Part shown: one piece after another, positions 6,163 through 14,432 of the stretch
How positions within the stretch are numbered: position 1 is the stretch's first letter
Layout of the letters: every line of letters begins with the position of its first letter
Assembly: GCA_013697245.1 (NCBI GenBank)
Contig: JACCXH010000024.1
Location: 1 to 42,384, forward strand
From: Bacteroidota bacterium
GTDB taxonomy: Bacteria; Bacteroidota; Bacteroidia; B-17B0; Aurantibacillaceae
Length of the DNA: 42,384 bases
Reading direction: 5' to 3'
Notes under the pieces: generated by a model
Seen by the model: only the letters and a program-made list of their open reading frames with translations
Told to the model about the DNA's origin: nothing
The model's database searches: none
Translations under genes and position numbers: made by a program

Positions 6163-8490
6163 TTAAACTCTCACAGCAAACACACAAACATCATCTATCT
6201 GCTCCAAATGACCTTTCCAATCGTTAAAAGTTTCTAATAAGATCTTAGATTGTTCTGTTAACGACAGGTGGCTGTTATCTAATAATAAAGCATTTAATGT
6301 TTTATATTTAAATTTTTTACCTTTTGGTCCGCCAAACTGGTCGGCATAACCGTCTGTATAAAAATAAAGTACGTCACCTTTTTTTACATCCATTTTTTGC
6401 AGCGTGAACGAATCTGTTTTTATACCTTTACCCACCGGCATTTTATCTGCAGTGTATTCAATAATATTTTTATCTCTTACAATAATTGGCGCGTTATGAG
6501 CCGAAGCATAACTAATGGTATTATTCGTTTTATCAAAACAAATAACCGCTCCGTCCATACCATCCTGCCCGCCTTCATGCGAGAGGTTCTTAATTAAACG
6601 TTTACGAACATAATTTAAGATCTCGTTAGGCTCTTCAATATTTTTTTCGTTAATAGCCTCGTTTAAAAATGAAATATTTAAAATGCTCATAAAAGCGCCG
6701 GGCACACCATGGCCGGTGCTATCGCAAACCGCCAAATAAAACTTTTCACTCACCACTTCATCCTCCATTTTCTTTATCACACGGGTTGCCCAATAAAAAT
6801 CTCCCGAAACAATTGACTGTGGTTTAAATAAAACAAAAAAGTCAGACAGGTTCTTACCTAAAAATTCATTGCTTGGTAATATGGTTGTTTGTATACGTTT
6901 GGCGTAGTGAATGGAGTCAACAATTTCTTTTTGTTTTTCTTCGATCACATCTTTTTGTTTCATTACTTCTGCAGTACGTTCTTTTACTTTGTCTTCCAGA
7001 TTATGGTTAATGTCTTTAAGGTCGTTTATTAATTTACTAATAGAGGCCTGCATTTTTTTAAAGCTAAATGCTAAAATTCCGATCTCATCTTTTCTTCCTG
7101 TTTGTATCTCTACTTCCAGATTGCCATCGGCGAGTTCAAGGGCCTCTCTTGTTAATTCATTCAATGGCCTTGTAATAGCGCGCGACACAAAATAAGAAAC
7201 AACAAATACCACTACCAACAAACATAAAAAACCAACAATGATATTATTCCGTAAAATATCTACTTGATCAAACGCTTCGGCTTCATCCATCTCGCTCATC
7301 AAAGCCCAATGCATATCGCCTATCTTTAAAGGTTTATACGCCGACAGAACCGAAACGCCGCGGTAATCAGGAAAGATCTTGGCGTCTGTTGTTCCGCTTA
7401 ACGCTTCTTTGGTACCGGGTGTTTTAACGCTTTGCAAACCTATTGAACTGTTGTAATTTTTTATTTCTTCAATTACTTTTTTGTCTTCGCCCAGATCTTC
7501 CAGCATTCTGAAATAATTGGTACTGTCTTCAATTAAAAAACGTGATTGGTTGCGGATCTTAAAATCATCCCCAACAATATAGGTCTCACCTGTTTTTCCC
7601 AAACCTACATTTTCCCAATTTTCTTTATCGGTCATAATGGCGTTGATCTTATCAATTGGCATTTGAAAAGCCAATACACCAATTTCTTTATCGCCATCAA
7701 ATATTGAGCAGGCTATAAAAGAAGAAGGTGCGTTATAGGAAGGATGGTACGGCATATAATCTACCAGCTTAACAAAATTCTTTTTACCACTCTTAGTGAC
7801 AGCATTATAAGCTGCGGCCAGGTTGGTGTTTTTAAAAGGACCTTTGGTTAACGAAGTTGCAAAGTCAAGTTCCTTATAAACTGTGTAAACGATATTTCCT
7901 GTTTGTGTATCTATTAAAAAAATATCGTAGTAGCCAAATTTATCGGCAAAACTCTTAAAAATAGAATGAAATTTAGCATGAGATGCGCTATAGGAACTTG
8001 GATCATTAGAACTCATTAAATTATTCTTCTCTCCGGGTGGATTAGGGTTTTTTACATAATACAGATCAGTTAAAAGCACACACTTTTTATCGTAATCTAC
8101 TTCATCGGCCAGAGTAGCTTTTGGATAAATATTTTTATTTAATTTTGGTAAAAACTCTTTGGTAATGTAATCGTCGCCTCTCTTTTTAACGTCTTCGTAT
8201 TCGGCATCCGTTAATTTTATATCCTCTTCAATTTTATTAAAACCGGTTTCCAGTTCTTTCATCGCTTCAATAACCATGGGGCTTTCGGCCATGGTAAGAA
8301 TCTGATCATTTATCAGTTCGAAATAATCTTCAATTTGCCCCGCTTTTAATTCACGAAAGGCCGTTAGTTTATCAAAAGATTGTTTATGCAAAGCATGTTT
8401 AGCTCTAAAATAACTTATCATGCCAATAACCAACATAGATAGAAAAGCTATCATGAAAAACGCTATTGCCAGTTTACTTCCTATTCTCAT
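6163..8490 (-). CDS. Cache/HAMP sensor with SpoIIE-type PP2C phosphatase output
   Basis: A 775-residue receptor: membrane segment 1 (about 7-28), a 380-residue extracytoplasmic dCache-like domain, membrane segment 2 (about 415-435), HAMP (435-488, with ITRPLNELT and GRKDEIGILAFSF), coiled coil (488-545) and a SpoIIE/RsbU PP2C domain (550-775). The metal-binding acids are all there: SGDFYW (D564), VCDSTGHGVPGAF (D590), GMDGA (D646), YTDG (D713) and IDDV (D766/D767), so it should be an active Ser/Thr phosphatase. Such proteins dephosphorylate STAS anti-anti-sigma-like partners in response to an external signal. A STAS-like protein is encoded at 9919-10299 but the link is only by proximity. Signal unknown. 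Confidence 0.93.
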   Translation of the reverse strand: MRIGSKLAIAFFMIAFLSMLVIGMISYFRAKHALHKQSFDKLTAFRELKAGQIEDYFELINDQILTMAESPMVIEAMKELETGFNKIEEDIKLTDAEYEDVKKRGDDYITKEFLPKLNKNIYPKATLADEVDYDKKCVLLTDLYYVKNPNPPGEKNNLMSSNDPSSYSASHAKFHSIFKSFADKFGYYDIFLIDTQTGNIVYTVYKELDFATSLTKGPFKNTNLAAAYNAVTKSGKKNFVKLVDYMPYHPSYNAPSSFIACSIFDGDKEIGVLAFQMPIDKINAIMTDKENWENVGLGKTGETYIVGDDFKIRNQSRFLIEDSTNYFRMLEDLGEDKKVIEEIKNYNSSIGLQSVKTPGTKEALSGTTDAKIFPDYRGVSVLSAYKPLKIGDMHWALMSEMDEAEAFDQVDILRNNIIVGFLCLLVVVFVVSYFVSRAITRPLNELTREALELADGNLEVEIQTGRKDEIGILAFSFKKMQASISKLINDLKDINHNLEDKVKERTAEVMKQKDVIEEKQKEIVDSIHYAKRIQTTILPSNEFLGKNLSDFFVLFKPQSIVSGDFYWATRVIKKMEDEVVSEKFYLAVCDSTGHGVPGAFMSILNISFLNEAINEKNIEEPNEILNYVRKRLIKNLSHEGGQDGMDGAVICFDKTNNTISYASAHNAPIIVRDKNIIEYTADKMPVGKGIKTDSFTLQKMDVKKGDVLYFYTDGYADQFGGPKGKKFKYKTLNALLLDNSHLSLTEQSKILLETFNDWKGHLEQIDDVCVFAVRV

Positions 8491-8521
8491 TTACTTATTT
8501 TTATTCTTTACACTAAAAATA

Positions 8522-8551
8522 CAAAAAGCTCCCGTTACCGGGAGCTTTTTG
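8522..8551 (-). terminator. Strong hairpin terminator after the Cys-rich gene pair
   Basis: A perfect 13-bp stem (CAAAAAGCTCCCG / CGGGAGCTTTTTG, 8522-8534 with 8539-8551) and a 4-base loop, 4 bases after the stop at 8556. T-runs on both strands mean it could work both ways, but only minus-strand genes flank it. It insulates the Cys-rich pair from the phosphatase gene. Confidence 0.85.
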
Positions 8552-8555
8552 TTAC

Positions 8556-8714
8556 TTATTTTTTGCAACAATCGGCCTTATCGCAATTGCTGTTTGGCTT
8601 GCAAATAGCCATTGGGCAATCATCACAGCCAAAAGGGCAACTACTGTTTGCCGCAACAAGAACGGCAGTTGATGCAACTAAAATGGTTGCGCCAATTAAA
8701 ATTATTTTTTTCAT
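8556..8714 (-). CDS. Small exported Cys-rich protein (52 aa)
   Basis: From the ATG at 8714 the product has a signal peptide (MKKIILIGATILVASTAVLV) and then seven cysteines within residues 26-50 (CPFGCDDCPMAIC ... CDKADCC). The frame remains open upstream, but those residues are polar and precede the signal, so 8714 is preferred. There is no lipobox, so a soluble periplasmic protein is expected. The Cys spacing suggests metal binding or several disulfides; no family is recognised. It follows the other Cys-rich gene by about 50 bases, and a strong terminator follows it, so the two form a small transcription unit. Confidence 0.7.
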   Translation of the reverse strand: MKKIILIGATILVASTAVLVAANSSCPFGCDDCPMAICKPNSNCDKADCCKK

Positions 8715-8764
8715 ATTATTATTTTTTAAGATTAAACTGTTTTTTAAATTAACTATTTTTTTAG

Positions 8765-9097
8765 TTAAACAGTTTTTGGCGGCTGCCAACGATCAGCAAC
8801 AAAATCAGATAAAATAAATTGATCTGTTGCATACTTGATTTTAATGTTAGTTGAATAAATAACTATTTGGAGCTTATTATTTTCTACCGGGCAAAGCGAA
8901 CTGCAAATGCAGCACTGGCAATTGTTACACATTTTTATTGGACAATCATCTGAACTTTCATCCCCACATGCCTTTTTACTTTCACAAACCTGGCGTTGAA
9001 CACAACTCATTTTTTTATTACAGGCCATTACCTTAACCGTTGGACAAACGGTTAAAATAAAAAATGAAACAAATAATAGGTGTGTTATAATTTTCAC
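8765..9097 (-). CDS. Exported Cys-rich protein with C-terminal WQPPK (110 aa)
   Basis: It starts at GTG 9097 with a signal peptide (KIITHLLFVSFFILTVCPTV), then eleven cysteines in residues 26-69 with the dense block CNNCQCCICSSLC, then a Cys-free beta-like segment ending in RWQPPKTV. From memory, small Bacteroidota proteins with this layout (signal, Cys block, C-terminal W-Q-P-P) occur beside heavy-metal efflux genes, so a periplasmic metal-related role is plausible; no efflux pump is in this window. An exact -7 box (TATATTTG) ends 5 bases before the GTG. It is the first gene of a two-gene unit with the 52-residue Cys-rich protein. Confidence 0.7.
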   Translation of the reverse strand: MKIITHLLFVSFFILTVCPTVKVMACNKKMSCVQRQVCESKKACGDESSDDCPIKMCNNCQCCICSSLCPVENNKLQIVIYSTNIKIKYATDQFILSDFVADRWQPPKTV

Positions 9098-9102
9098 TCT
9101 AT

Positions 9103-9110
9103 CAAATATA
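9103..9110 (-). promoter_or_regulatory. -7 box of the Cys-rich gene pair
   Basis: TATATTTG on the minus strand is an exact TAnnTTTG match 5 bases before the GTG start, which predicts a leader of one or two bases. Confidence 0.5.
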
Positions 9111-9220
9111 ACAAAATAGTGCAGAATGATTTTTATTTGGGTATAATTTTCCGCATATTGATGACTGATGGTTAAGGAATTACCGGATATTACTGTTTTT
9201 TAACAAATTGTTTTGTTAAT

Positions 9221-9262
9221 TGCCAATGTTTTAATAAAGTTATAATTGGCATGATACTTGGA
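9221..9262 (+). promoter_or_regulatory. Possible sigma-54-like promoter and inverted repeat before the MEDS gene
   Basis: At 9246-9262 TTGGCATGATACTTGGA fits the sigma-54 consensus YTGGCACGRNNNTTGCW except for two bases, one of them the important C of the -12 GC. The TGCCAAT at 9221-9227 forms an inverted repeat with ATTGGCA at 9245-9251. No TAnnTTTG box was found here. Weak evidence. Confidence 0.3.
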
Positions 9263-9291
9263 ATATTTATTATGAATTAAAATTAAATAAA

Positions 9292-9912
9292 ATGTTTGAA
9301 GAAGATAATTGGAAAAAAAGTAATACTCAGGATTTTTGGGGAGAGATAGCTCCTTGTGATCATTTACTTCAAATCTATGATAATGATCATGTTTTTTTAA
9401 TCTCTTTGGAAGGTTTTGCCGGTAGCGGATTTCTTGCCGGAGATAGTGTTATTATAATTGCCACGCAAGCCCATATAAATGCTTTAAACGAACGTTTAAT
9501 TTACCAGGGCTTTGATCTTGATAAATTGATTAACGAAAAAAAATATATCACTCTTGATGCTGAAAAGACCTTGTCAAAATTTATGATAAATAACTGGCCG
9601 GATGAAGTTCTTTTTATAGATCTTGTTTCCGGTTTATTGAAAAACGCTAAGCAAAATAACCGCAAGGTTAGGGCATTTGGAGAGATGGTAGCTTTGCTTT
9701 GGGCCAAGGGTAATAATGGCGCAACAGTTCATCTGGAACATTTATGGAATGAATTTTGTGCGAAAGAAGGCTTTTGCCTTTTTTGTGCCTATCCTAAAAC
9801 CGGCTTTACACAATCTGCAACTAAAAGCCTTGAACATATATGCGCTACTCATTCAAAAATTATTTCCGGCGAATCGGGCGCGTCAACTGAAATAATTTAC
9901 AAAAGCGCGTAA
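9292..9912 (+). CDS. MEDS-domain sensory protein
   Basis: A 206-residue protein made up almost entirely of a MEDS domain (the sensory domain first seen in methanogen and methylotroph regulators such as DcmR). Typical segments are DHLLQIYDNDHVFL (23-36), GDSVIIIATQAHINAL (50-65), KFMINNWPDEVLFI (96-109), RKVRAFGEMVALLWAKG (124-140) and FCLFCAYP (161-168). The fold resembles a RecA/KaiC-like ATPase without an obvious P-loop. A kinase or HTH output domain is absent, so it probably acts through a partner. It converges on a STAS-like gene with only 6 bases between the stops. MEDS proteins are often coupled with STAS or histidine-kinase modules, but the partnership here is inferred. Confidence 0.8.
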   Translation: MFEEDNWKKSNTQDFWGEIAPCDHLLQIYDNDHVFLISLEGFAGSGFLAGDSVIIIATQAHINALNERLIYQGFDLDKLINEKKYITLDAEKTLSKFMINNWPDEVLFIDLVSGLLKNAKQNNRKVRAFGEMVALLWAKGNNGATVHLEHLWNEFCAKEGFCLFCAYPKTGFTQSATKSLEHICATHSKIISGESGASTEIIYKSA

Positions 9913-9918
9913 CAATCT

Positions 9919-10299
9919 TTATTTCATAAACAACTTTAACCAATCAATTGCTTCATTGTAATCTGTGAAAAACTTTGCTCTTACTTTACCTGAGCTAAAT
10001 TTTAGAAAAAAGTTAAGAGAGATTTTTTTTACATTATTAGTTGTTAAAACAGCCCGGGCAATTGTTAAACTCTGCACTTCTTTATTTTTAATATAGGTTT
10101 TAGCCTTACTTTCAAACGTTGTATTATTAACCAGATTTACCAATTTAATACAAGGTTGGTTATTAGTTAGGTTTTTCATTACTAAAAAATTATCAACGGC
10201 ATCTTCATAATCAACTACAACATTTGCAAACATAACTACATGTAAGATATTATCTTTATCTACAAAAAATTCACCCGTCCTAGTCTTAATACTCTTCAT
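9919..10299 (-). CDS. Small SpoIIAA/STAS-like protein
   Basis: A 126-residue soluble protein. The N-terminal strand pair (TRTGEFFVDKDNILHVVMFA), the middle 'ACIKLVNLVNNTTF'-type core strand (here IKLVNLVNNTTFESKAKTYI), KKISLNFFLKFSSGK and the closing helix ARAKFF-like segment RAKFFTDYNEAIDWLKLF fit the SpoIIAA-like (STAS-related) proteins common in Bacteroidota, which are typically about 120-130 residues. There is no clear phospho-accepting serine followed by a D-S-S/T motif, so partner switching is not certain. A -7 box ends 6 bases before the ATG. It converges with the MEDS gene; together with the nearby SpoIIE phosphatase it may form a signalling set, an inference from location only. Confidence 0.6.
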   Translation of the reverse strand: MKSIKTRTGEFFVDKDNILHVVMFANVVVDYEDAVDNFLVMKNLTNNQPCIKLVNLVNNTTFESKAKTYIKNKEVQSLTIARAVLTTNNVKKISLNFFLKFSSGKVRAKFFTDYNEAIDWLKLFMK

Positions 10300-10305
10300 T
10301 TAAGA

Positions 10306-10313
10306 CAAACGTA
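10306..10313 (-). promoter_or_regulatory. -7 box of the STAS-like gene
   Basis: TACGTTTG on the minus strand is an exact TAnnTTTG match 6 bases before the ATG at 10299. The expected leader is about 3 bases. The -33 region is not convincing (TTTG with a 15-base spacer). Confidence 0.45.
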
Positions 10314-10389
10314 CAAAACAATTAAAAGCAAATAAGTTAAAGCGTGTTAATAGGTAAGAGCGGTAAATAATCGGTAAAATTAAAGTTTT

Positions 10390-11535
10390 TCATAAACTAC
10401 CGCTTTTTACAACTGTAAACTTATGCTTTAATTTTAAGAACCATGATTCAAAATACCTGTACGAAAGCCAGGCAGCCAATATGCTGCAGCCTGTAGCGCC
10501 TATATAAACGAGTAATTGTGATGGAATTGAATTATCTACAGTAAAACCCATTTTTTTTAAGACTCCTATAAAAGCAGCTACTACCATTAAATGGTACATA
10601 TAGATGCCATATGAAATATTACCAAGGAAAACAAAGAACTTATTCTCGATTTTAATTTTTGAAGAAGGATTGAGGGAAACATTTAAAATAATGATCAGGA
10701 ACAAAACAGAATGTATTAAAAAAGAACCATCCTGCAATTGATCGGGTACAAAATAGATCAAAGCAAAAACACCGGCAATTGCAAAAAGCAAAAAATAATT
10801 ACTTAATACTTTTTGGAAATATTTTTTCCGGAAGACCATCCATGCTCCTATTCCACCAATAGCCATACTTTCTATCTTAAACATAGCCACAAAATTTTTA
10901 AGAATGATTAGATCAGTGTTTTTTGGATCGCACATAAAAATATACAATACAATAGCCTTAACGATAATTAGTAACACAATAATAATAGATAAGGTCTTTA
11001 AAATATTTTTTGATTTTTTTACAACCCAAGGCCATAAAAGATAAAATTGCTCCTCTACACCAATGCTCCATAATTGACCAACATGCGGTAGCGGCTTAAA
11101 TACAGCAAAAGCCAGATTTGGCAACATAATTAAGAAGAAAACCAAATTTAAAATAGAAAGATGGGCCTGGTACTTTGAAAAAAAAGGAAGATCCATAAAA
11201 TGGAAATACGGTAGCACAAAAAACCCAATTGCTACAATTAGAAAATAAAGCGGCCAGATACGTAGTACCCTTCGTACATAAAATTTCTTTACATTGATGG
11301 TATTAGTTTGCTCTTTTTCTTTTAGCAACAAATAAGTAATTAAAAAGCCGCTCAATACAAAAAAGAAGATAACGCCCAGACTGCCCAATTCTTTTATGAT
11401 CTTGCTATTAAAATACAGGCTCGGACAATACATTTGCCCTTTTATCATTTCAATATGCGTGATAATAACAGCAAAGGCGGCAAAAAAACGCAAGCCATTC
11501 AATCCTTTAAAATAAATATGTTTATTATCCTCCAC
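10390..11535 (-). CDS. Acyltransferase-3 family membrane protein (OafA-like)
   Basis: A 381-residue integral membrane protein with about ten membrane segments. The family's R and H pair sits in GLNGLRFFAAFAVIITHIEM (R16, H27), with FFVLSGFLITYLLLKE and RRVLRIWPLYF further on and the conserved QLWSIGVEEQFYLLWPW around residue 150. These enzymes move an acyl group, usually acetyl, onto surface sugars from the cytoplasmic side. The start is a GTG that directly follows the TAG of the MBOAT gene, so translation is probably coupled. The cluster of two acyltransferases and two SGNH proteins points to acylation of a surface polymer. Acceptor unknown. Confidence 0.9.
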   Translation of the reverse strand: MEDNKHIYFKGLNGLRFFAAFAVIITHIEMIKGQMYCPSLYFNSKIIKELGSLGVIFFFVLSGFLITYLLLKEKEQTNTINVKKFYVRRVLRIWPLYFLIVAIGFFVLPYFHFMDLPFFSKYQAHLSILNLVFFLIMLPNLAFAVFKPLPHVGQLWSIGVEEQFYLLWPWVVKKSKNILKTLSIIIVLLIIVKAIVLYIFMCDPKNTDLIILKNFVAMFKIESMAIGGIGAWMVFRKKYFQKVLSNYFLLFAIAGVFALIYFVPDQLQDGSFLIHSVLFLIIILNVSLNPSSKIKIENKFFVFLGNISYGIYMYHLMVVAAFIGVLKKMGFTVDNSIPSQLLVYIGATGCSILAAWLSYRYFESWFLKLKHKFTVVKSGSL

Positions 11536-13143
11536 CTAAAACTGAAAATAAATAAATGGTTGCATTTCGCCGCTCATTAACTGGTACATCATAAAAACCG
11601 TAAATATAATCATTGCACCCATGGCATAATAGGATTGACAGGCAAACCAATTGCGATAAATCACTTTATGCCTTTCAGGAATCCAATGTATCAAATAACC
11701 AATGGCTATTAAGGCAAACACTGCCCTGTAACCATATATCACTTTAAATATAAGGTCAAGCCCAAGATGATTACCGATCCGGTAAAAAATAGTATCTACA
11801 ATTTGTAAACTACTGCTTCTAAAAAAAATACGGGTAAAACTTATAAAAGTTAATGTTATTAAAACACAGGCAATTTTATAACCCAAGTGGTCGGCATTTT
11901 TAAATGGCGAAATCTTTTTCCATTGTTTATGAATGATTAGCCCTAAACCATTTAAACCACCCCAAATAAGGAACAGCCAGCTACTGCCATGCCAAAGGCC
12001 GCCGAGCAACATAGTAACCATTAAATTAATATTGGTAGTAAAGCTGTTTTTAATTTTAGGAAAGAAGTAAGCAAGGATCAACAATAATAATGCGGTTAAC
12101 ATTAAAACCAATAATAACCAGAGTTTACCGCTTAAAAGCACCATAAATAAAGCCAAAATAGAAATAGCGATGTAAGACCCCATAGTGCCTTTTTTATTTC
12201 CACCTAAAGGAATGTATAAATATTCCTGCAGCCAAGAAGAGAGTGAAATGTGCCAGCGTTTCCAGAACTCACTTGTGCTTGTAGCTTTATAAGGTGAGTT
12301 AAAGTTAGTCTTTAATCTGTAACCTAAGATCAAAGCCAGACCAATAGCCATATCGGTGTATCCGCTAAAATCCATATAAATTTGCAGCGAGTAACCAAAG
12401 ATCCCAAAGATCATTTCTACGCCGCTATAATAAGTCGGACTGTCAAAAACTCTATCAATAAAATTAACTGCTAAATAATCGGCAACTATCTTTTTGCAAA
12501 AACCATTTATGATCCAAAATGCCGCCATGCCAAATTCGAATTTGGTTAACCGGTAAGGCTGGTAGATCTGGTGCACAAAATCATGTGCCTTTACAATTGG
12601 CCCTGCCACAAGATGCGGAAAAAAACAAACAAAAAAACCATAATCAAAAATACTATCTACCGGTTTTATTTTGTTGCGATACAGATCAATAGTATACGAC
12701 AAAGATTGAAACGTAAAAAAAGATACACCAACCGGCAACAAAAGCTTATCTACACTAAAGCCGGTTGAGAAAAATGTATTTGAGAACTGCGCAAAGTGAT
12801 TAAAGAATTTTAAATGACCATCGGCAATTTGGTTATAACTCTCAACAAAAAAATACGCGTATTTAAAATAACATAATAGTGTTAAATTTAAAATAACACT
12901 TATTGTTAAAAATAATTTTCGTTTTGAATCGGAGGTGTTTTTATTAATCTTCCCGCCCCAATAGTAATCGCTGCAAATGGTAAATAAAAGTAAAACAACA
13001 AACACGCCACTTGTTTTAAAATAAAAGAACAAACTTACCGCCAATAAATAGGCTGTCCGCATTTTATTTACTTTGTAAACAAGCGAGTAAATTAAAAGAA
13101 CGATCGAGAAAAAAGCCCAAAAGAATAATTGCGTAAAAAGCAA
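11536..13143 (-). CDS. MBOAT-family O-acyltransferase (AlgI/DltB/PatA type)
   Basis: A 535-residue polytopic protein starting at TTG 13143 (LLFTQLFFWAFFS, the normal MBOAT beginning). Hallmarks are LLPVGVSFFTFQSLSYTIDL (135-154), FFPHLVAGPIVK, WKRWHISLSSWLQEYLYIPL (294-313) and MLLGGLWHGSSWLFLIWGGL (378-397), where H385 is the expected catalytic histidine. Between IPLGGNKKG and NLMVTMLLGG there are about 50 extra residues with two membrane segments that short AlgI-type members lack. The enzyme should pass an acetyl group across the membrane to an extracytoplasmic SGNH partner, and two SGNH-like proteins are encoded just upstream in the same operon. The acceptor polymer cannot be told. Confidence 0.92.
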   Translation of the reverse strand: MLFTQLFFWAFFSIVLLIYSLVYKVNKMRTAYLLAVSLFFYFKTSGVFVVLLLFTICSDYYWGGKINKNTSDSKRKLFLTISVILNLTLLCYFKYAYFFVESYNQIADGHLKFFNHFAQFSNTFFSTGFSVDKLLLPVGVSFFTFQSLSYTIDLYRNKIKPVDSIFDYGFFVCFFPHLVAGPIVKAHDFVHQIYQPYRLTKFEFGMAAFWIINGFCKKIVADYLAVNFIDRVFDSPTYYSGVEMIFGIFGYSLQIYMDFSGYTDMAIGLALILGYRLKTNFNSPYKATSTSEFWKRWHISLSSWLQEYLYIPLGGNKKGTMGSYIAISILALFMVLLSGKLWLLLVLMLTALLLLILAYFFPKIKNSFTTNINLMVTMLLGGLWHGSSWLFLIWGGLNGLGLIIHKQWKKISPFKNADHLGYKIACVLITLTFISFTRIFFRSSSLQIVDTIFYRIGNHLGLDLIFKVIYGYRAVFALIAIGYLIHWIPERHKVIYRNWFACQSYYAMGAMIIFTVFMMYQLMSGEMQPFIYFQF

Positions 13144-13187
13144 GGGTTTGTCTTGCGAATAAGCGATCAGATTATGTAATATATCGG

Positions 13188-14432
13188 TCAGTTAACTTTT
13201 TTTTGATTATTTAAATACGATTTATAAAATGCTTCGTACATTAAATTTCCCAATAATATATATCCTTTTGGCGAGAAATGAATTCTATCACGCCCTGCCA
13301 GGCCGGCCTTTTGCCATTTCATGATGGATTTATAACCACCCATTAACGAGAACAGATCCCAAACAGCTATGTTATGTTTTTCCATTAGTTCAAACATTGC
13401 ATCGCGTGCAATTACCGTTCGTTTATTAGAAGTTTTGCGGCGAATAAAATTATCCGTTGTTGTAGTTAAAATAATTGCCGCGTTTGGGTTTGCTTTTTTT
13501 ATTACAGTAATTAAGCTGTCGTAATTTTCAATATACTCACCTTTTTCAAAATCTTTTGCCTGCGTATCATTAACTCCCAACGAAATAATAACGAGATCGG
13601 CCTTTAAGCTAGTAAATTGTGAGGAAAGATCAATGCACTTTAAAAAAGAGCCGCTGGCTGCACCATTAGCGCCTAAGCCGGCAAAATAAAACCCCGATTG
13701 CAGATCGTTATCCAAACTAAATCCAAATAAAACAAAATCGGCATGCATCGTATCTTTTCTAACCAACCTAAAATTTACAGAGTCAACGGGTAATTCAAAA
13801 TTAAAAAGTGTGTATCCAAATTCTTTAAAATCTGTCCTTATGGGATTAAAATTATGCATGCTGTCTAACTTAAATTCAAATCCTTCGCTAAAATTGTGAT
13901 ACACTTTTATGGAGCTAAAACTTCTACAAACAGCTTTCTTCGTTAAGGCAACCCCAAAATTAGTAGCGCTGTCGTGCGTAGCTATACTAAGGGCGCTCAT
14001 GCCCAAGGGGACAAAAAAATCTTTTCCTATAGCCCGAAAACGTTTCCAATTACCGTTCGAGAATGTAGTGGCAAAGGATTGGCCGTTTGTCTTTGCAATT
14101 TTATAAGGAAAAACAAAATATCCACCGCCAACGGTTTTAAATTCGTTCTGCAAATTATTTACAAAAGTACTGCTCCATGTACCAGCCTGCACATGTGAGC
14201 CACCAAAGTGCGCCACGCCTACCCTACTTACTTTTTTTAATTTAAGGTCGTCCAGTTTTTTATAGAGCTTTAAAAAGTTGGTACTATCCTTAGAAAAATA
14301 TAAATGATTGAATTCCATTTTCATAAATGGATATGGATTAGCTGGTTCTTGCGCATGGAAGAAAAAGGAAAAGCCAAAACAAAAAATTACAAGTAATTTA
14401 ATTTTGAAATTATATATTAAATTGAAGTACAT
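13188..14432 (-). CDS. SGNH/GDSL-like exported protein, partner of MBOAT (1)
   Basis: A 414-residue exported protein with a hydrophobic signal at residues 8-27. SGNH blocks are visible: block I as VAHFGGSHVQAG (putative nucleophile S79, with G in place of the usual D before it), block III as LVIISLGVNDTQAKDF, and block V as GRDRIHFSPKGY with the D-x-x-H pair. Proteins of this type take the acyl group exported by an MBOAT and place it on a polysaccharide (as AlgJ/X or PatB do). Its ATG overlaps the stop of the second SGNH gene (TAATG), and the MBOAT gene begins 44 bases downstream, so the operon link is strong. Acylation rather than deacylation is inferred from context. Confidence 0.82.
   Translation of the reverse strand: MYFNLIYNFKIKLLVIFCFGFSFFFHAQEPANPYPFMKMEFNHLYFSKDSTNFLKLYKKLDDLKLKKVSRVGVAHFGGSHVQAGTWSSTFVNNLQNEFKTVGGGYFVFPYKIAKTNGQSFATTFSNGNWKRFRAIGKDFFVPLGMSALSIATHDSATNFGVALTKKAVCRSFSSIKVYHNFSEGFEFKLDSMHNFNPIRTDFKEFGYTLFNFELPVDSVNFRLVRKDTMHADFVLFGFSLDNDLQSGFYFAGLGANGAASGSFLKCIDLSSQFTSLKADLVIISLGVNDTQAKDFEKGEYIENYDSLITVIKKANPNAAIILTTTTDNFIRRKTSNKRTVIARDAMFELMEKHNIAVWDLFSLMGGYKSIMKWQKAGLAGRDRIHFSPKGYILLGNLMYEAFYKSYLNNQKKVN

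Noticed and set aside
10359-10404. Inverted repeat AGCGGTA/TACCGCT at the end of the acyltransferase gene as a terminator.
   Set aside because: One arm lies inside the coding sequence, the loop is over 30 bases and there is no T-run in the right place.
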